A stretch of DNA of 64,000 nt from Sedimentibacter acidaminivorans (GCF_017873955.1 NZ_JAGGKS010000011.1:41459-105458), one strand, 5' to 3'; positions 46,629 through 59,303 are shown, counted from the stretch's first letter. The notes: generated from the sequence alone by a model not told the origin. Numbers and translations are program-made.

Positions 46629-46642
46629 TTAAGTCCCTCCTT

Positions 46643-47011
46643 TTATTTTTTAGATTTTTTTCCTGAAACTCTCTTAGGACCTTTTCTAGTTCTTGCATTG
46701 TTCTTAGTATTTTGTCCTCTAACAGGCAATCCTCTTTTGTGTCTTAATCCTCTATAACAGTTGATTTCTTTTAATCTTTTGATATTCAACGCTATTTCTC
46801 TTCTTAAGTCACCTTCAACACGACGCTTATCTATTTCTGCTCTTAATTTTGATATTTCATCTTCTGTCAAATCTTTTATTCTAGTATCAGGGCTAATTCC
46901 TGCTACTTTAAGTATTTTATTAGAAGTTTGTCTGCCAATACCAAATATATATGTCAAACCTATTTCAACTCTTTTATCTCTTGGTAAATCAACACCAGCA
47001 ATTCTGGCCAT
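46643..47011 (-). CDS. rpsM: 30S ribosomal protein S13
   Basis: 122 residues starting [14 protein letters not shown]; the ATG at 47011 has AGGAGG upstream, while an ATG seven codons earlier does not. C-terminal [20 protein letters not shown] is canonical. Confidence 0.98.
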   Translation of the reverse strand: MARIAGVDLPRDKRVEIGLTYIFGIGRQTSNKILKVAGISPDTRIKDLTEDEISKLRAEIDKRRVEGDLRREIALNIKRLKEINCYRGLRHKRGLPVRGQNTKNNARTRKGPKRVSGKKSKK

Positions 47012-47085
47012 TAAGCTTACACCTCCTACCATAGTTGTTACTTATTATAAATTTTTCTCTACTCGTCATAGTTAAAAACAATTTA

Positions 47086-47211
<126 letters not shown>

Positions 47212-47430
47212 TTACTTTTTCCTCCAGGTTATTCTTCCTCTTGTCAAATCATATGGTGATAATTCAAGAGCTACCGTATCACCTGGTAGAATCCTGATAT
47301 AGTTCATCCTCAGTTTTCCAGAAATATGCGCTAAAATCTGGTGTCCGTTTTGAAGCTCAACTCTGAACATTGCATTTGGAAGTGCTTCAAGGACTTTTCC
47401 TTCGACTTCTATTACATCTTTCTTGGACAT
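47212..47430 (-). CDS. infA: translation initiation factor IF-1
   Basis: 72 residues, a single OB-fold S1-like domain ([51 protein letters not shown]). Its start overlaps the upstream KOW gene by 19 bases. Confidence 0.98.
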   Translation of the reverse strand: MSKKDVIEVEGKVLEALPNAMFRVELQNGHQILAHISGKLRMNYIRILPGDTVALELSPYDLTRGRITWRKK

Positions 47431-47735
47431 TGATCACTCAACCTCCATTCATCAGATACATTCTTGTTGAAAGGCTCAAGGAGCTTTCTAACAAATGCAT
47501 CGTTTAGATTTTCGTTACCTTGTAATTTTTCAGCAAATTCTGTCAATACTGCTTTATACACAACTAAATGTTTCACTTTTTTCTTTTTAGGAGAACTAAG
47601 TTTTCTTAGCTCGCCATCACATACTAATACATAGTTTTCGTCAACAACTTCATAGATAATAAAGATTCTATCTTTATCTCTTCCAGCTTTTGATTTAACT
47701 ATTTGCCCTATTTTTAAATTTGTTGTCAGTTCCAA
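47412..47735 (-). CDS. KOW domain RNA-binding protein (L14e-like)
   Basis: 107 residues. The N-terminal KOW/SH3-like part ([30 protein letters not shown]) is followed by a Lys-rich stretch and a C-terminal helical tail. Clostridia often have such a small protein between map and infA; it is thought to associate with the ribosome, but its role is not known. Confidence 0.88.
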   Translation of the reverse strand: MELTTNLKIGQIVKSKAGRDKDRIFIIYEVVDENYVLVCDGELRKLSSPKKKKVKHLVVYKAVLTEFAEKLQGNENLNDAFVRKLLEPFNKNVSDEWRLSDQCPRKM

Positions 47736-47745
47736 TAAATCACCT

Positions 47746-48492
47746 CTACAATACAGTTAATAGCTCTGGTTCACCATCAGTTATTGCTATTGTATGCTCA
47801 TAATGAGCTGATGGTTTACCGTCAAGCGTTACTACTGTCCAATCATTATCGAGTACTCTAACATTATATGTTCCAGCATTAATCATAGGTTCTATGGCAA
47901 GGACCATTCCTGGTTGTAGACGGGGTCCCTTTCCAGGCTTTCCGAAATTAGGAATTTGTGGTGACTCATGCATATTCTTACCAACTCCATGACCAACATA
48001 ATCTCTAACAACAGAAAATCCAGCACTTTCAGCATACTCTTGTATTGCATGAGAAATGTCAGATAACCTATATGATTCTTTTGCAAACTTTATGCCCTCA
48101 TAAAAGCTTTGTCTAGTTACTTCGACTAACCGTCTTTTCTCTTCATCAACTTCACCTACAAGGAAAGTCTTTGCTGAATCTCCAACGTATCCTTCGAATG
48201 TTGCACCAATATCTACACTGATTATATCGCCTTCTTTGAGCTTTTTATCTCCAGGCATTCCATGCACAACTTCTTCATTAATTGAAGCACATATTGAATA
48301 TGGAAATCCATTATAACCCTTAAATGTTGGTATTGCATTCTGTGATTTTAAAAAATCTTCAACAATTTGATCAAGTTCTTTAGTAGTAATACCGGGTTTA
48401 ATATTGTTCCTCACAAGTTCATGAGCCTTGGCAACTAATCTCCCGGCTTTTTTCATTATCTCAATTTCTCTTCTTGTTTTGAGGATAATCAT
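47746..48492 (-). CDS. map: methionine aminopeptidase, type I
   Basis: 248 residues. Removes N-terminal Met. Metal ligands lie in [16 protein letters not shown] (two Asp), [10 protein letters not shown] (His), AIEPM (Glu) and YEHTIAIT. One base after adk. Confidence 0.97.
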   Translation of the reverse strand: MIILKTRREIEIMKKAGRLVAKAHELVRNNIKPGITTKELDQIVEDFLKSQNAIPTFKGYNGFPYSICASINEEVVHGMPGDKKLKEGDIISVDIGATFEGYVGDSAKTFLVGEVDEEKRRLVEVTRQSFYEGIKFAKESYRLSDISHAIQEYAESAGFSVVRDYVGHGVGKNMHESPQIPNFGKPGKGPRLQPGMVLAIEPMINAGTYNVRVLDNDWTVVTLDGKPSAHYEHTIAITDGEPELLTVL

Positions 48493-48493
48493 A

Positions 48494-49141
48494 TTATCTT
48501 CCCCTCAATTTTGCAACAATGTCTTTGCCAACCTCAGCTATTGGTTTTTCACCATTTATATTTACTAATATACCTTTGTTAGAATAATACTCTATTAAAG
48601 GCGCTGTTTGTTCTTGGTAAACGCTAATTCTTTTTGATACTGTTTCTTCAGTATCATCTTTTCTTTGTAGCAATTCACCACCACATTTGTCACAAATACC
48701 TTCTTTAGAAGGCTTGTTAAAAGTCATATGATATGTTTGACCGCAGTCTTTACATACCCTTCTTCCAACTGCTCTAGTTATAAGAAGACTTGAATCTACT
48801 TCTATATTAACAACATAGTCAAGATGCTGATTCATGCTTTTTAAAGCACCTTCAAGTGCATCTGCTTGAGCTATTGTTCTTGGGAATCCATCTAAAAGAA
48901 ATCCATTCTTGCAATCGTCATTAAGCAATCTATCTTTTACCAACTCTACTGTCAATTCATCAGGTACTAAAAGTCCTTGATCCATATATTCTTTAGCTTT
49001 CTTTCCAAGAGAAGTTCCCTCTTTAATATTGCTTCTAAATATATCACCTGTAGAAATATGTGGTATTGAAAACTCTTTTACGATTGTTTCAGCCTGTGTT
49101 CCTTTACCGGCTCCCGGTGGTCCCAATAATATTGTTCTCAT
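48494..49141 (-). CDS. adk: adenylate kinase, zinc-binding form
   Basis: 215 residues. P-loop [21 protein letters not shown], and a LID with four Cys ([15 protein letters not shown]) binding zinc, as in Gram-positive enzymes. Conserved position between secY and map. Confidence 0.97.
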   Translation of the reverse strand: MRTILLGPPGAGKGTQAETIVKEFSIPHISTGDIFRSNIKEGTSLGKKAKEYMDQGLLVPDELTVELVKDRLLNDDCKNGFLLDGFPRTIAQADALEGALKSMNQHLDYVVNIEVDSSLLITRAVGRRVCKDCGQTYHMTFNKPSKEGICDKCGGELLQRKDDTEETVSKRISVYQEQTAPLIEYYSNKGILVNINGEKPIAEVGKDIVAKLRGR

Positions 49142-49155
49142 TTCGTACCTCTTTT

Positions 49156-50430
49156 CTATTTCAAGAATCCCTTGTAATGTCTCATCATCATTTGTGCTTC
49201 TATTTGCTTCATAGTTTCAAGAGCAACACCAGTCACAATCAAAAGTGCAGTTCCACCAAATTGAACCTGCAAATTTGTGAATGAAAATACTAAAGTCGGT
49301 ACTGTCGCTATAAATGCAAGTGCAAGAGCTCCTGCTATAGTTATTCTATTTAAAACTTTATTTAAAAATTCTGCTGTAGGTCTGCCTGGTCTTATACCTG
49401 GTATAAAACCTCCATTTTCTTTAAGCGTGTTTGAGTATTCATATGGATTGAACTGAACCGCTGTATAGAAATATGTGAAGAACACTATCAATAATATATT
49501 TAATATTGTATAAATGTATACTCCTGGGCTTTGAGCTAAAGAAAAATATTTTTGAATTCCAACAGTCATACTTGGGAAGAAGAATGCTAATGTTTGAGGT
49601 ATTGCCAACAATGTTGAAGCAAATATAACCGGCATAACTCCTGCCATTAACACTTTCATCGGAATATGTGTGCTTTGTCCGCCATACATTTTTCTACCTA
49701 CAACTCTTTTTGCATATTGTACAGGTACTCTTCTTTCTCCTTGCTGTATTGCTATAACACCAACTACTATTATTAAAGCGAATATTAAGAATACAACAAC
49801 TTCTAATATATTTACTGTACCGGCCATCATTAACTGAATAGTACTACCAATATCTGTTGGATATCTTGATACTATACCAGCAAATATTATTAATGATATA
49901 CCATTACCAATACCTCTATCTGTTATTAATTCTCCCAGCCACATTAAAAATGCAGTTCCTGCTGTAAGAACTATAACAACTGTAAATATTGATGTAAAAC
50001 TTTTTTCTATTATAGCTTGATTAAAAAATCCTACGCTGTATGCAGTAGCTTGAATCAATGCTAAAACAACAGTTACATATCTAGTCCACTGAGCCATCTT
50101 TTTCTTTCCGTCTTCTCTTTTAAATATTTCTTCGAGTTTAGGAATAGCAATTGCAAGCAATTGCAATATAATTGACGCTGTAATGTATGGATATATATTT
50201 AAAGCAAATATTGTAAAATCTTTGAATGCACCGCCTGACATTAAATCGAAGAAATCTAATAACCCTGCTCCTGCACTCCCAGCATTAAACATGTTAGCTA
50301 TTATTTCTCTGTTTATTCCTGGGACAGGAATAACAGCACCTAGTCTATAAACTACTATCATCAACAATGTAAACACAATTCTTTTTCTTAAATCAGGAAT
50401 TTTCCAAGCGTTTTTCAAAGTTTCAAACAC
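49156..50430 (-). CDS. secY: protein translocase subunit SecY
   Basis: 424 residues, ten transmembrane helices. Pore of the Sec translocon. IPVPGIN in the first loop, the plug region with [35 protein letters not shown] and [11 protein letters not shown] in the ribosome-binding loops are canonical. Two bases after rplO. Confidence 0.98.
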   Translation of the reverse strand: MFETLKNAWKIPDLRKRIVFTLLMIVVYRLGAVIPVPGINREIIANMFNAGSAGAGLLDFFDLMSGGAFKDFTIFALNIYPYITASIILQLLAIAIPKLEEIFKREDGKKKMAQWTRYVTVVLALIQATAYSVGFFNQAIIEKSFTSIFTVVIVLTAGTAFLMWLGELITDRGIGNGISLIIFAGIVSRYPTDIGSTIQLMMAGTVNILEVVVFLIFALIIVVGVIAIQQGERRVPVQYAKRVVGRKMYGGQSTHIPMKVLMAGVMPVIFASTLLAIPQTLAFFFPSMTVGIQKYFSLAQSPGVYIYTILNILLIVFFTYFYTAVQFNPYEYSNTLKENGGFIPGIRPGRPTAEFLNKVLNRITIAGALALAFIATVPTLVFSFTNLQVQFGGTALLIVTGVALETMKQIEAQMMMRHYKGFLK

Positions 50431-50432
50431 GT

Positions 50433-50873
50433 TTAAATCACCTCAACTTTTCCACCGGCAGCTTCAATTTTCTCAACTGCTGATTTGCTAAATTTGTGAG
50501 CTTTTACTGTCAGTTTCTTAGCAAGGTCACCGTTACCTAAAATTTTAACGCCGTCAAGTTGTTTTTTCAATATTCCTTCTGATTTAAGCATTTCAGGGGT
50601 AACTTCTGCACCATCTTCAAACTTATTTAATGCTTCAACGTTTATTTCAGCATATATTGTTCCAAAAATGTTAGTGAATCCTCTCTTTGGAAGTCTCCTG
50701 TAAAGAGGCATCTGTCCACCTTCAAAACCTGGTCTTACTCCGCCGCCTGAACGAGATTTTTGTCCGTTCATACCTCTACCAGCAGTTTTACCTTGTCCTG
50801 TCGCTGTACCTCTTCCTAATCTTTTTCTTTTCTTAACACTACCAGGATTAGGTTTTAATTCATGAAGTTTCAT
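50433..50873 (-). CDS. rplO: 50S ribosomal protein L15
   Basis: 146 residues. Glycine/Arg-rich N-terminus ([20 protein letters not shown]) and [17 protein letters not shown] are canonical. Confidence 0.98.
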   Translation of the reverse strand: MKLHELKPNPGSVKKRKRLGRGTATGQGKTAGRGMNGQKSRSGGGVRPGFEGGQMPLYRRLPKRGFTNIFGTIYAEINVEALNKFEDGAEVTPEMLKSEGILKKQLDGVKILGNGDLAKKLTVKAHKFSKSAVEKIEAAGGKVEVI

Positions 50874-50893
50874 TTGTACACCTCCTTATAGTT

Positions 50894-51070
50894 TTATTCT
50901 ATAACCTCTACCATGAAGTTTACTTTTCTAATCATTCCTCTAATCTGAGGTGTATCTTCTTTTTCAACTACATGGCCTATTTTTCTCAAACCTAGAGCTT
51001 TAATATTCTTAACTTGATTAGGAGTTTTAGAAATTATACTTCTAGTTTGTTTTATTTTAATTATTGCCAT
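50894..51070 (-). CDS. rpmD: 50S ribosomal protein L30
   Basis: 58 residues, [15 protein letters not shown]. The ATG at 51070 follows AAGAGGTG; a GTG nine bases earlier lies within that site. Confidence 0.97.
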   Translation of the reverse strand: MAIIKIKQTRSIISKTPNQVKNIKALGLRKIGHVVEKEDTPQIRGMIRKVNFMVEVIE

Positions 51071-51082
51071 AATTTTCACCTC

Positions 51083-51589
51083 TTAACCTAAAATTTCTTC
51101 TACAGATTTCCCTCTAATTCTCGCTACATCTTCAGGTCTCTTGAGGGCTTTTAAGGCTTCAATTGTTGCATTTACAACATTCCTAGGGTTATTAGAGCCC
51201 AAAGATTTTGTTCTGATATCCTTAATTCCTGCAAGTTCTAACACTGCACGAACTGGTCCACCAGCTATAATTCCAGTACCTTCAGATGCTGGTTTTACAA
51301 GAACTCTTCCAGCGCCATATCTACCAATTATTTCATGTGGTACAGTAGTATTAATCATAGGCACTTCGATCATTCTCTTCTTAGCATCCTGAATAGCTTT
51401 TCTTATAGCATCTGGAATTTCAATAGCTTTTGCCATTCCAATTCCAACATGGCCATTTTCGTCACCAACAACAACCAAACAGCTAAATCTAAAGTTTCTA
51501 CCACCTTTAACAACTTTAGTAACACGGTTAATGCTAATAACTTTTTCTTTTACATCCAGTTGGCTTGCATCTATACGTCCACGCTCCAT
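51083..51589 (-). CDS. rpsE: 30S ribosomal protein S5
   Basis: 168 residues; [21 protein letters not shown] (dsRBD-like half) and [20 protein letters not shown] are canonical. Confidence 0.98.
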   Translation of the reverse strand: MERGRIDASQLDVKEKVISINRVTKVVKGGRNFRFSCLVVVGDENGHVGIGMAKAIEIPDAIRKAIQDAKKRMIEVPMINTTVPHEIIGRYGAGRVLVKPASEGTGIIAGGPVRAVLELAGIKDIRTKSLGSNNPRNVVNATIEALKALKRPEDVARIRGKSVEEILG

Positions 51590-51604
51590 TGATTTACCTC
51601 CTTA

Positions 51605-51973
51605 TTAAAATTCAAGTCCGCTTTCTCTTGCTTTATCAGCAAGTACTTTAATTCTGCCATGATATAAATAGCCGCCTCTATCAAAAACAACTGCATTTAT
51701 ACCTTTATCCTTCGCTCTTTCTCCTACTGCCTGACCAACCACTTTGGCTGCTTCAGTTTTAGTCAATTCTGCCACTTTATCTTTTAATTCTTTATCAGCT
51801 GTTGAAGCTGAAACAATAGTAGTTCCAGTAGCATCATCTATTACTTGAGCGTATATGTGCTTAGCGCTTCTATAAATATTTAATCTTGGTCTTTCAGGAG
51901 TTCCTTGGATCTTATTTCTTATTTTAAAGTGTCTTTCGATTCTCTTTTGATTTCTATCAATTTTCTTAAGCAC
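51605..51973 (-). CDS. rplR: 50S ribosomal protein L18
   Basis: 122 residues. Binds 5S r[23 protein letters not shown] and [19 protein letters not shown] are canonical. Confidence 0.98.
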   Translation of the reverse strand: MLKKIDRNQKRIERHFKIRNKIQGTPERPRLNIYRSAKHIYAQVIDDATGTTIVSASTADKELKDKVAELTKTEAAKVVGQAVGERAKDKGINAVVFDRGGYLYHGRIKVLADKARESGLEF

Positions 51974-51994
51974 TAATACTCACTCCTTTCTTAA

Positions 51995-52534
51995 TTATTT
52001 ACCAGTTTTACCTGCTTTACGTCTAACAACTTCATTAGAGTATTTAATTCCTTTTCCTTTGTAAGGTTCAGGTTTTCTCCAGTCTCTAATTACTGCTGCG
52101 TAGTTTCCTACTTGTTGCTTATCTATACCTTTTACTAATATTTTGTTATTTCCTTCAACTGCAGTTTCAATTCCGTTTGGATCTTCCATTTCAACTGGGT
52201 GAGAAAAACCTAAGTTCAATACTAGTTTACTACCTTGTTTTTGTGCCCTATATCCAACACCTACTATTTCAAGAACTTTTTGATAGCCTTCAGTTACTCC
52301 AACTACCATGTTGTTGATAAGTGTTCTTGTCAATCCGTGAAGTGATTTATGCTCTTTGATTTCTGAAGGTCTAGAAACTGTTATTTCAGTTTCTTTTATT
52401 TCAATAACCATAGCCTTTGGCAATTGTTGCTCTAAAGTTCCCTTAGGTCCTTTAACAACTGCATAATTATCTTTATTAATGCTCACTTCAACATTTGCAG
52501 GTATATTTATAGGCTTTATACCTATTCTTGACAT
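51995..52534 (-). CDS. rplF: 50S ribosomal protein L6
   Basis: 179 residues, two repeated L6 folds; [16 protein letters not shown] at the start and [21 protein letters not shown] at the end. Confidence 0.98.
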   Translation of the reverse strand: MSRIGIKPINIPANVEVSINKDNYAVVKGPKGTLEQQLPKAMVIEIKETEITVSRPSEIKEHKSLHGLTRTLINNMVVGVTEGYQKVLEIVGVGYRAQKQGSKLVLNLGFSHPVEMEDPNGIETAVEGNNKILVKGIDKQQVGNYAAVIRDWRKPEPYKGKGIKYSNEVVRRKAGKTGK

Positions 52535-52559
52535 CTTAGCACCTCCTATTCGTCTATTA

Positions 52560-52958
52560 TTACCATACGTAGCAGATTACTTCTCCGCCAACTCCTTGTA
52601 TTCTTGCTTTTTTATCTGTTAAAATACCTTTTGATGTGGAAAGTACTGCTATTCCTAATCCGCCAAGTACTCTTGGAGTTTCATCCTTATTTACATACAC
52701 TCTAAGTCCAGGTTTAGATATTCTTTTAATACCTGTTATTACTCTTTCCTTATTTTGTTGATATTTAAGTTCAACTCTTATAATCCCTTGCTTACCATCA
52801 TCTATAACATCAAAGCCTTTAATATAGCCTTCTTCTAACAATATATTAGCAATTTCTTTCTTAATTTTTGAAGACGGTACATCAACAAATTCATGTTTTG
52901 CGTGATTACCATTTCTAATTCTCGTTAACATATCAGCGATAGGATCTGTCATTACCAT
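52560..52958 (-). CDS. rpsH: 30S ribosomal protein S8
   Basis: 132 residues; [19 protein letters not shown] and [23 protein letters not shown] ending. AAGGAGG is eight bases before the chosen ATG; a second ATG lies two codons later. Confidence 0.97.
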   Translation of the reverse strand: MVMTDPIADMLTRIRNGNHAKHEFVDVPSSKIKKEIANILLEEGYIKGFDVIDDGKQGIIRVELKYQQNKERVITGIKRISKPGLRVYVNKDETPRVLGGLGIAVLSTSKGILTDKKARIQGVGGEVICYVW

Positions 52959-52986
52959 GTAAGTAACCTCCTTCCATTTTTAAATT

Positions 52987-53172
52987 TTACCAACTAGCTT
53001 TTTTTACGCCTGGTATTTGTCCTTTATAAGCTAGTTCTCTAAAGCATATACGGCATATACCGAATTTCCTTAAATAAGCATGAGGTCTTCCACAAATATT
53101 ACATCTTGTATATTCTCTCGTAGAAAACTTTTGTTTTCTCTGTTGTTTAATTTTTAGAGATGTTTTTGCCAC
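52987..53172 (-). CDS. rpsZ: 30S ribosomal protein S14, zinc-binding type Z
   Basis: 61 residues. Two CxxC pairs ([18 protein letters not shown]) bind zinc. GTG at 53172 is chosen because GGAGGG is six bases upstream and it gives the usual 61-residue length; a TTG two codons earlier overlaps that region. Confidence 0.95.
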   Translation of the reverse strand: MAKTSLKIKQQRKQKFSTREYTRCNICGRPHAYLRKFGICRICFRELAYKGQIPGVKKASW

Positions 53173-53185
53173 TTTCAACCCTCCC

Positions 53186-53725
53186 TTACTTACTAAAAGG
53201 CATACCCAATAATTTCAAAAGCTCACGTGCTTCTTCATCTGTATTAGCTGTTGTTGTTACAATTATGTCCATACCTCTTATTTTATCTATTTTATCATAA
53301 TTTATCTCTGGAAAAATCAACTGTTCCTTAATTCCTAAAGCGTAGTTTCCTCTACCATCAAAAGCTGTTTTTGATACGCCTCTGAAGTCTCTTACTCTAG
53401 GTAATGCAACATTAACTAATTTATCAAAGAATTCATACATGTGTTCGCCTCTTAGTGTAACTTTGCAACCAACTGCCATGCCTTCTCTTAATTTAAAGTT
53501 AGATATTGATTTTCTTGCTTTTGTAACTACAGGTTTTTGACCTGCAATTAATGTCATCTCTTCAACTGCATTGTCTAGGAATTTTTGATTCTCTTTAGCT
53601 TCGCCAACTCCCATGTTAATAATTATTTTTTCTATTTTAGGTGCCTGCATAATGCTTTCGTATTGGAACTTTTCCATTAACGCGGGCACTACTTTTTCCT
53701 TATATGTCTCTTTTAATCTAGCCAT
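53186..53725 (-). CDS. rplE: 50S ribosomal protein L5
   Basis: 179 residues. Binds 5S r[22 protein letters not shown] and [16 protein letters not shown] [20 protein letters not shown] are canonical. Confidence 0.98.
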   Translation of the reverse strand: MARLKETYKEKVVPALMEKFQYESIMQAPKIEKIIINMGVGEAKENQKFLDNAVEEMTLIAGQKPVVTKARKSISNFKLREGMAVGCKVTLRGEHMYEFFDKLVNVALPRVRDFRGVSKTAFDGRGNYALGIKEQLIFPEINYDKIDKIRGMDIIVTTTANTDEEARELLKLLGMPFSK

Positions 53726-53749
53726 ATAGTTCGTACCTCCTTCCCTGCA

Positions 53750-54061
53750 TTATTCAAACATTTCTCCACATTTCTTACATGCTCTTACTTTTTTTCCACT
53801 ATCTAATATTTTCTTTTCAGTTCTTACGCCTGTTTTACATTTATCACAGTAAAGCATAACATTTGATACATTTATAGAGTTCTCTTGGTGCAAGATACCT
53901 GCTTGCTGCATTTGTTGGTTTGCTTTTTTATGTTTAGTAACCATATTTATGCCTTCAACAATAACTCTATTTTGTTTTGGTAAGCTAGTAAGTACCTTGC
54001 CAATCTTACCATTATCTTTGCCAGCTGTTACTACTACTTTATCGCCTTTTTTAACGTGCAT
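53750..54061 (-). CDS. rplX: 50S ribosomal protein L24
   Basis: 103 residues. KOW motif (VKKGDKVVVTAGKDNGKIGKV) and a C-terminal zinc-ribbon-like pair CDKC / CKKC. Confidence 0.98.
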   Translation of the reverse strand: MHVKKGDKVVVTAGKDNGKIGKVLTSLPKQNRVIVEGINMVTKHKKANQQMQQAGILHQENSINVSNVMLYCDKCKTGVRTEKKILDSGKKVRACKKCGEMFE

Positions 54062-54077
54062 CCTTATACACCTCCTA

Positions 54078-54446
54078 TTAAAGTACTTCCGGTGCTAATG
54101 AGATTATTTTCATGAACTTTCCATCTCTTAATTCTCTCGTTATAGGTCCAAATATACGAGTTCCTACAGGTGTTTTATCTTCTTTTATAATTACAGCAGC
54201 ATTTTCATCAAACTTGATATATGTGCCATCATTTCTTCTTACACCAGTTTTTGTTCTTACTATTACAGCTTTTACTACATCACCCTTCTTAACAACTCCT
54301 CCAGGTGTTGCAGATTTAACCGCACATACAATTGTATCGCCAATGTTTCCATATTTACGATTTGATCCGCCCATTACTCTAATTACAAGTACTTCTTTAG
54401 CACCTGAATTATCAGCGACTCTTAACCTTGACTCTGTTTGTATCAT
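54078..54446 (-). CDS. rplN: 50S ribosomal protein L14
   Basis: 122 residues; [19 protein letters not shown] and [30 protein letters not shown] end are canonical. Confidence 0.98.
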   Translation of the reverse strand: MIQTESRLRVADNSGAKEVLVIRVMGGSNRKYGNIGDTIVCAVKSATPGGVVKKGDVVKAVIVRTKTGVRRNDGTYIKFDENAAVIIKEDKTPVGTRIFGPITRELRDGKFMKIISLAPEVL

Positions 54447-54477
54447 TTTTCAAAACCTCCCTTCAATTGTCTTAGGG

Positions 54478-54732
54478 TTATTTAGCTTCCTCAAGTACTT
54501 CAACCAATCTCCATCTTTTATCTTTTGACAATGGTCTTGTTTCCATTATTTTAACTTTGTCACCGATTTTACATTGATTTTCTTCATCGTGAACTTTAAA
54601 TTTCTTTGTTATTTTGATTTGTTTTTTATAAAGAGGATGTGCTACAAGACTTTCAGTAGCAACTACTATTGTCTTATCCATTTTATCACTAACTACTTTT
54701 CCAATTCTTACTTTTCTGTTGCCTCTTTCCAA
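54478..54732 (-). CDS. rpsQ: 30S ribosomal protein S17
   Basis: 84 residues; OB-fold with [19 protein letters not shown] and [19 protein letters not shown]. Confidence 0.98.
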   Translation of the reverse strand: MERGNRKVRIGKVVSDKMDKTIVVATESLVAHPLYKKQIKITKKFKVHDEENQCKIGDKVKIMETRPLSKDKRWRLVEVLEEAK

Positions 54733-54756
54733 AGTAAATAATCCTCCTTTCTTAAA

Positions 54757-54960
54757 CTATTGCGCATTTATATTTAATTCTCGTTCTCTAAGAATAGTTT
54801 TAACTCTCGCAATGTCTTTTTTAACTTTATTTATTCTCATGGGATTATCAAGCTCGCCAGTAGCAAGTTGAAATCTCAGATTGAAAAGCTCTGTTTTCAA
54901 ATCAACAACTGATTGATTCAGTTCATTTACTGATTTATCTCTCAATTCTTTAGCTTTCAT
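54757..54960 (-). CDS. rpmC: 50S ribosomal protein L29
   Basis: 67 residues, [16 protein letters not shown], two helices. The ATG at 54960 follows GGTGA; an ATG four codons earlier is too close to the purine stretch. Overlaps the rplP stop by 11 bases. Confidence 0.96.
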   Translation of the reverse strand: MKAKELRDKSVNELNQSVVDLKTELFNLRFQLATGELDNPMRINKVKKDIARVKTILRERELNINAQ

Positions 54961-55393
54961 TTGCTTCACCATCCTTTTCTACTGCCTGATCTTTGGTAAC
55001 AAATTTGCACTTAATAGGCAATTTATGCATGGCAAGTCTCATAGCCTCTCTAGCTACTTCCTCTGATATTCCTGACATTTCGAACATTACTCTGCCCGGC
55101 TTTACAACTGCTACCCAGTATTCAGGTGATCCTTTACCTTTACCCATACGAGTCTCGGCAGGTTTTTTAGTTACTGGTTTATCAGGGAATATTTTTATCC
55201 AAATTTTTCCGCCTCTTTTTATATATCTTGTCATAGCTCTTCTGGCAGCTTCTATTTGATTTGATGTTATCCAAGCAGGTTCTGTTGCTTGAAGCCCATA
55301 GTCGCCATAAGTTATAGTATTTCCTCTAGTAGCTACACCAGTCATTCTTCCTCTTTGAACCTTACGGCGTTTTACTCTTTTAGGCATTAACAT
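54950..55393 (-). CDS. rplP: 50S ribosomal protein L16
   Basis: 147 residues; [35 protein letters not shown] are canonical. AGGAGG precedes the first ATG. Confidence 0.98.
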   Translation of the reverse strand: MLMPKRVKRRKVQRGRMTGVATRGNTITYGDYGLQATEPAWITSNQIEAARRAMTRYIKRGGKIWIKIFPDKPVTKKPAETRMGKGKGSPEYWVAVVKPGRVMFEMSGISEEVAREAMRLAMHKLPIKCKFVTKDQAVEKDGEANES

Positions 55394-55422
55394 AATAATC
55401 TTCCTCCTTCCTTCAGGACTTA

Positions 55423-56166
55423 TTACTTTTTATCTCTTTTAAAGTTATTATTGTTATTAGGTTTTCTTTTTCTTCTGTTATCTCTATCTCCAGGAGCCTT
55501 TGTTGGTTCTTGGTTATCGGATAATAAAGATCCTGATTTTCTTAATATCTCGCCTCTGCATATCCATACTTTAACTCCAACTTTACCAAATGTAGTATTT
55601 GCTTCTGCAAAGCCATAGCTAATGTCTGCTCTTAGTGTTTGTAGAGGTATTTTACCTTCACTATATCCTTCTGTTCTAGCCATATCAGCACCATTCAATC
55701 TTCCTGATACTGATGTTTTTATTCCTTTTGCGCCCATTTTCATAGATCTTTGAATTGATTGTTTCATTGCTCTTCTGAAAGAAACACGCTTTTCAATTTG
55801 ACTTGCAATATTTTCTGCAACTAATTGAGCATTTAATTCTGGAACTTTTATTTCCTCAACATTTATTATTACAGTTTTTCCTGTTATTTTTTCTATGCTG
55901 TTCTTTAACAGTTCTACTCCAGAACCGCCTTTACCGATGATCATACCAGGCTTCGCTGTGAATACACTTACTTTAACTCTACTAGCGAATCTCTCAATTT
56001 CAATTTTTGCTATTCCTGCTTGAAATAAGCTTCCTTTTATATATTCACGGATTTTATAGTCTTCCGTTAAGTTTATACCAAAACTCTTTTTGTCAGCATA
56101 CCATTTAGAGTCCCAATCTTTAATAATTCCAACTCTTATTCCATGAGGATTTACTTTCTGACCCAT
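55423..56166 (-). CDS. rpsC: 30S ribosomal protein S3
   Basis: 247 residues, KH domain with GxxG as VIGKGGSG in [18 protein letters not shown]. The C-terminus carries an extra Arg/Lys/Asn-rich tail of about 30 residues including five consecutive Asn, longer than in Bacillus S3. Confidence 0.98.
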   Translation of the reverse strand: MGQKVNPHGIRVGIIKDWDSKWYADKKSFGINLTEDYKIREYIKGSLFQAGIAKIEIERFASRVKVSVFTAKPGMIIGKGGSGVELLKNSIEKITGKTVIINVEEIKVPELNAQLVAENIASQIEKRVSFRRAMKQSIQRSMKMGAKGIKTSVSGRLNGADMARTEGYSEGKIPLQTLRADISYGFAEANTTFGKVGVKVWICRGEILRKSGSLLSDNQEPTKAPGDRDNRRKRKPNNNNNFKRDKK

Positions 56167-56189
56167 TTTTAACCTCCTTTGCTGTTTTA

Positions 56190-56525
56190 CTATTCTCTTT
56201 CTTTTACAACCGCACCAACGTGACTACTTCTTTTTAATATTTTATACGCAGAGCCTTTTGCTCTAGGTCTCCATCTCTTAAGAGTAGGCCCTTGATTAGC
56301 ATATACCTCAGAAACATATAATTTGTCTCTATCTAAATCGAAGTTGTTTTCAGCATTAGCTGTTGCAGACTTAACTACTTTTTCTAAAATTTTAGCTCCC
56401 TTGCTTGGGTAAAATTTCAATATAGTTAATGCCTCATCAACATTTTTACCTCTAACCATATCACACACGAATCTCATTTTTCTAGGTGATACTCTTATAT
56501 ATTTAGCAATTGCCTTAGCTTCCAT
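56190..56525 (-). CDS. rplV: 50S ribosomal protein L22
   Basis: 111 residues; [19 protein letters not shown] and the exit-tunnel beta-hairpin [20 protein letters not shown]. Confidence 0.98.
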   Translation of the reverse strand: MEAKAIAKYIRVSPRKMRFVCDMVRGKNVDEALTILKFYPSKGAKILEKVVKSATANAENNFDLDRDKLYVSEVYANQGPTLKRWRPRAKGSAYKILKRSSHVGAVVKERE

Positions 56526-56543
56526 TTAAGCTTGCCTCCCTTC

Positions 56544-56825
56544 TTATTTAACTTTTGAAGATCTATCAGTCTTATCATGTCCTCTATAAGTCCTTGTCGG
56601 AGCAAATTCACCGAGTTTGTGTCCAACCATATCTTCAGTTATATATACAGGAACGTGCTTTCTGCCATCATGTATAGCTAGTGTGTGACCTACCATTTCG
56701 GGGAATATTGTTGATCTTCTCGACCATGTTTTTAAAACCTTTTTATTATTAGCGTCGTTCATATCCACGATTTTTTTCAGAAGACTTGGCTCACAATAAG
56801 GCCCTTTCTTTAATGATCTACCCAT
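56544..56825 (-). CDS. rpsS: 30S ribosomal protein S19
   Basis: 93 residues; [19 protein letters not shown] and [20 protein letters not shown]. Confidence 0.98.
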   Translation of the reverse strand: MGRSLKKGPYCEPSLLKKIVDMNDANNKKVLKTWSRRSTIFPEMVGHTLAIHDGRKHVPVYITEDMVGHKLGEFAPTRTYRGHDKTDRSSKVK

Positions 56826-56859
56826 TCACTATTTCCTCCTTTCACAAAACCTGTTTTTA

Positions 56860-57693
56860 CTATTTTCCATTTCTTCTTCTTACTATCATCTTATCAGATT
56901 TTTTCTTTTTCTTACGAGTTTTATAACCAAGTGCTGGTTTACCCCAAGGAGTTACTGGTGCAGGTCTACCTACTGGTGCCCTACCTTCTCCACCACCATG
57001 AGGGTGATCGTTAGGGTTCATTACACTACCTCTTACAGTTGGTCTAATACCCATATGTCTTTTTCTTCCAGCCTTACCTATTGATATATTTTCATGATCT
57101 AAGTTACCTACTTGACCAATTGTTGCTCTGCAATCCATGCTTATCATTCTTACTTCACCAGATGGAAGTCTTACTTGAGCATATTTGCCTTCTTTAGCCA
57201 TAAGCTGTGCAGCATTACCTGCTGATCTTACCATTTGAGCGCCTTTACCAGGTTTAAGCTCTATGTTGTGAATCATTGTACCTACTGGGATATTTCTAAC
57301 AGGAAGTGCATTTCCTATTTTGATATCTGCATCAGGTCCTGAAACTATCATATCTCCAACTTTTATTTTATAAGGAGCTATAATATATTTTTTTTCACCG
57401 TCTACATAATTTATAAGTGCTATATTTGCACTTCTATTTGGATCATACTCAATAGTTGCAACTCTTCCGGGAATTCCATCTTTGTTTCTTTTGAAATCTA
57501 TAATTCTATATTTTCTCTTTTCTCCGCCGCCTCTATGACGTACTGTTATTCTGCCATAAGCATTTCTTCCTGCTTGACTGCTTAATGGAGCTAATAGAGA
57601 TTTCTCAGGTTCGTTAGTAGTAATTTCCTCAAATGTTGATACAGTCATCTGTCTCAAAGCCGGAGAGGTTGGTCTGTATTTTCTAATACCCAT
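56860..57693 (-). CDS. rplB: 50S ribosomal protein L2
   Basis: 277 residues. Near the peptidyl transferase centre; [20 protein letters not shown] holds the conserved His of the peptidyl-transferase region. N-terminal [19 protein letters not shown]. Confidence 0.98.
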   Translation of the reverse strand: MGIRKYRPTSPALRQMTVSTFEEITTNEPEKSLLAPLSSQAGRNAYGRITVRHRGGGEKRKYRIIDFKRNKDGIPGRVATIEYDPNRSANIALINYVDGEKKYIIAPYKIKVGDMIVSGPDADIKIGNALPVRNIPVGTMIHNIELKPGKGAQMVRSAGNAAQLMAKEGKYAQVRLPSGEVRMISMDCRATIGQVGNLDHENISIGKAGRKRHMGIRPTVRGSVMNPNDHPHGGGEGRAPVGRPAPVTPWGKPALGYKTRKKKKKSDKMIVRRRNGK

Positions 57694-57733
57694 GAGATTT
57701 TCCTCCTTTTGTTCAATTTATATTACTAATTTT

Positions 57734-58024
57734 TTAAATACCGTCAAAAAACTCTATTGTTTTACTACCTTCTGTTAAAGTAATAATCGCTTTTTTCCAG
57801 TCAGCTTTTTTACCAATATGCACGCCCTGTCTCTTTTTCTTTCCGAGCATGTTCATTGTATTAACTTTTTCTACTTTTACACCAAATACTTGTTCCACAG
57901 CATTTTTTATCTCAGTTTTGTTAGATCTTTTATCAACAACAAATGTGTATTTCTTATCTGCCATTAAATCCATACTGTTTTCAGTTACTATTGGTCTAAT
58001 TATTATATCATGTGGATCGCGCAT
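57734..58024 (-). CDS. rplW: 50S ribosomal protein L23
   Basis: 96 residues; [18 protein letters not shown] and [18 protein letters not shown]. At the tunnel exit it docks trigger factor and SRP. Overlaps rplD by one base. Confidence 0.98.
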   Translation of the reverse strand: MRDPHDIIIRPIVTENSMDLMADKKYTFVVDKRSNKTEIKNAVEQVFGVKVEKVNTMNMLGKKKRQGVHIGKKADWKKAIITLTEGSKTIEFFDGI

Positions 58025-58647
58025 TATGCGTACACCTCCTCCACTTTATTAACTGCTTCTTTAGTTAATATTAAAGAGTCACAGTTTAAAATATCATATA
58101 CATTAATTGTATTAACATAAGATGTTTTAACTCCTGCTATGTTTGCTGATGCTCTAACAACAGCTTCATCTCTTTCAGGAATAACTATTAAAGCTTTTTT
58201 TCCTGAATTAAGATTTTTTAAAACCTTAACCATTTCTTTTGTTTTTGGTTGTTCCAATGTTAATTGGTCTACAACTATTATTTCTAAATCTTCAACTTTT
58301 GAACTTAATGCTGATTTAAGAGCCAATCTTTTAACTTTCTTAGGAATTGAGTAGCTGTAATCTCTTGGTTTTGGTGCAAATACAACACCGCCGCCTTTCC
58401 ATTGTGGCGCTCTAATACTACCTTGTCTTGCTCTACCTGTACCTTTTTGTCTCCAAGGTTTTCTTCCGCCACCTCTTACTTCTGCTCTAGTCTTTGCTGA
58501 TTGAGTTCCTTGTCTTTGATTAGCTAAATAATTTTTAACAGCTTCATACATTACATGAGTATTAACTTTGACTCCAAATATATCATCATTTAACTCTATG
58601 TCACCTATTTGGCTACCTGTTATATCATAAAGAGCTACTTTTGGCAT
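58024..58647 (-). CDS. rplD: 50S ribosomal protein L4
   Basis: 207 residues; the tunnel loop [20 protein letters not shown] is intact. In enterics L4 represses the S10 operon; here no L4-type hairpin was identified in the leader. Confidence 0.98.
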   Translation of the reverse strand: MPKVALYDITGSQIGDIELNDDIFGVKVNTHVMYEAVKNYLANQRQGTQSAKTRAEVRGGGRKPWRQKGTGRARQGSIRAPQWKGGGVVFAPKPRDYSYSIPKKVKRLALKSALSSKVEDLEIIVVDQLTLEQPKTKEMVKVLKNLNSGKKALIVIPERDEAVVRASANIAGVKTSYVNTINVYDILNCDSLILTKEAVNKVEEVYA

Positions 58648-58670
58648 CTTTAATCCTCCTTTCCCAACAA

Positions 58671-59303
58671 TTATTTATTAAATCTAACTGTTTCTCTTAT
58701 TTTTACTAAACCTTTTTTAGGTCCTGGTATTGCACCTTTTAAAAGTATTGCATTTTTATCTACATCAACTTTTATTACTTCAAGGTTTAATACTGTTACT
58801 CTTTCATGTCCCATGTGTCCATGAGCTTTTGTTCCTTTTACTACTTTTGCTGGGTATGCGGAAGCTCCTAAAGAACCTCTTAATCTGTGAAATTTAGAAC
58901 CATGGCTCATAGGTCCTCTATGATGACCGTGCCTTTTAATGCTACCAGCAAATCCCTTACCTTTTGATGTACCAATAACGTCTACTTTATCACCAGCTTG
59001 GAAAACTTCAACTCCAATTTTTTGACCAATTTCATAGTCATCAATGTTATCTACTTTGAATTCTCTTAAGAACTTTTTAGGCTCTAATTTAGCTTTTTCA
59101 AAATGACCCTTTATAGGTTTAGTAACATTCTTAGGCTTTACTTTTCCAAATCCAACTTGAATCGCATCGTATCCATCTTTTTCAACAGTCTTCTTTTGAA
59201 CCACAACTATTTCTCCTGATTCAACAACTGTTACCGGAACAACTTCACCTTGTTCTGTGAACACTTGAGTCATTCCAACTTTTTTTCCTAAAATTGATTT
59301 CAT
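58671..59303 (-). CDS. rplC: 50S ribosomal protein L3
   Basis: 210 residues; [19 protein letters not shown] and the extension [20 protein letters not shown] with the Gln-methylation region typical of L3. Confidence 0.98.
   Translation of the reverse strand: MKSILGKKVGMTQVFTEQGEVVPVTVVESGEIVVVQKKTVEKDGYDAIQVGFGKVKPKNVTKPIKGHFEKAKLEPKKFLREFKVDNIDDYEIGQKIGVEVFQAGDKVDVIGTSKGKGFAGSIKRHGHHRGPMSHGSKFHRLRGSLGASAYPAKVVKGTKAHGHMGHERVTVLNLEVIKVDVDKNAILLKGAIPGPKKGLVKIRETVRFNK

Noticed and set aside
54112..54528. 138-codon plus-strand open frame over rplN and rpsQ
   Set aside because: Antisense to two ribosomal protein genes with strong support.
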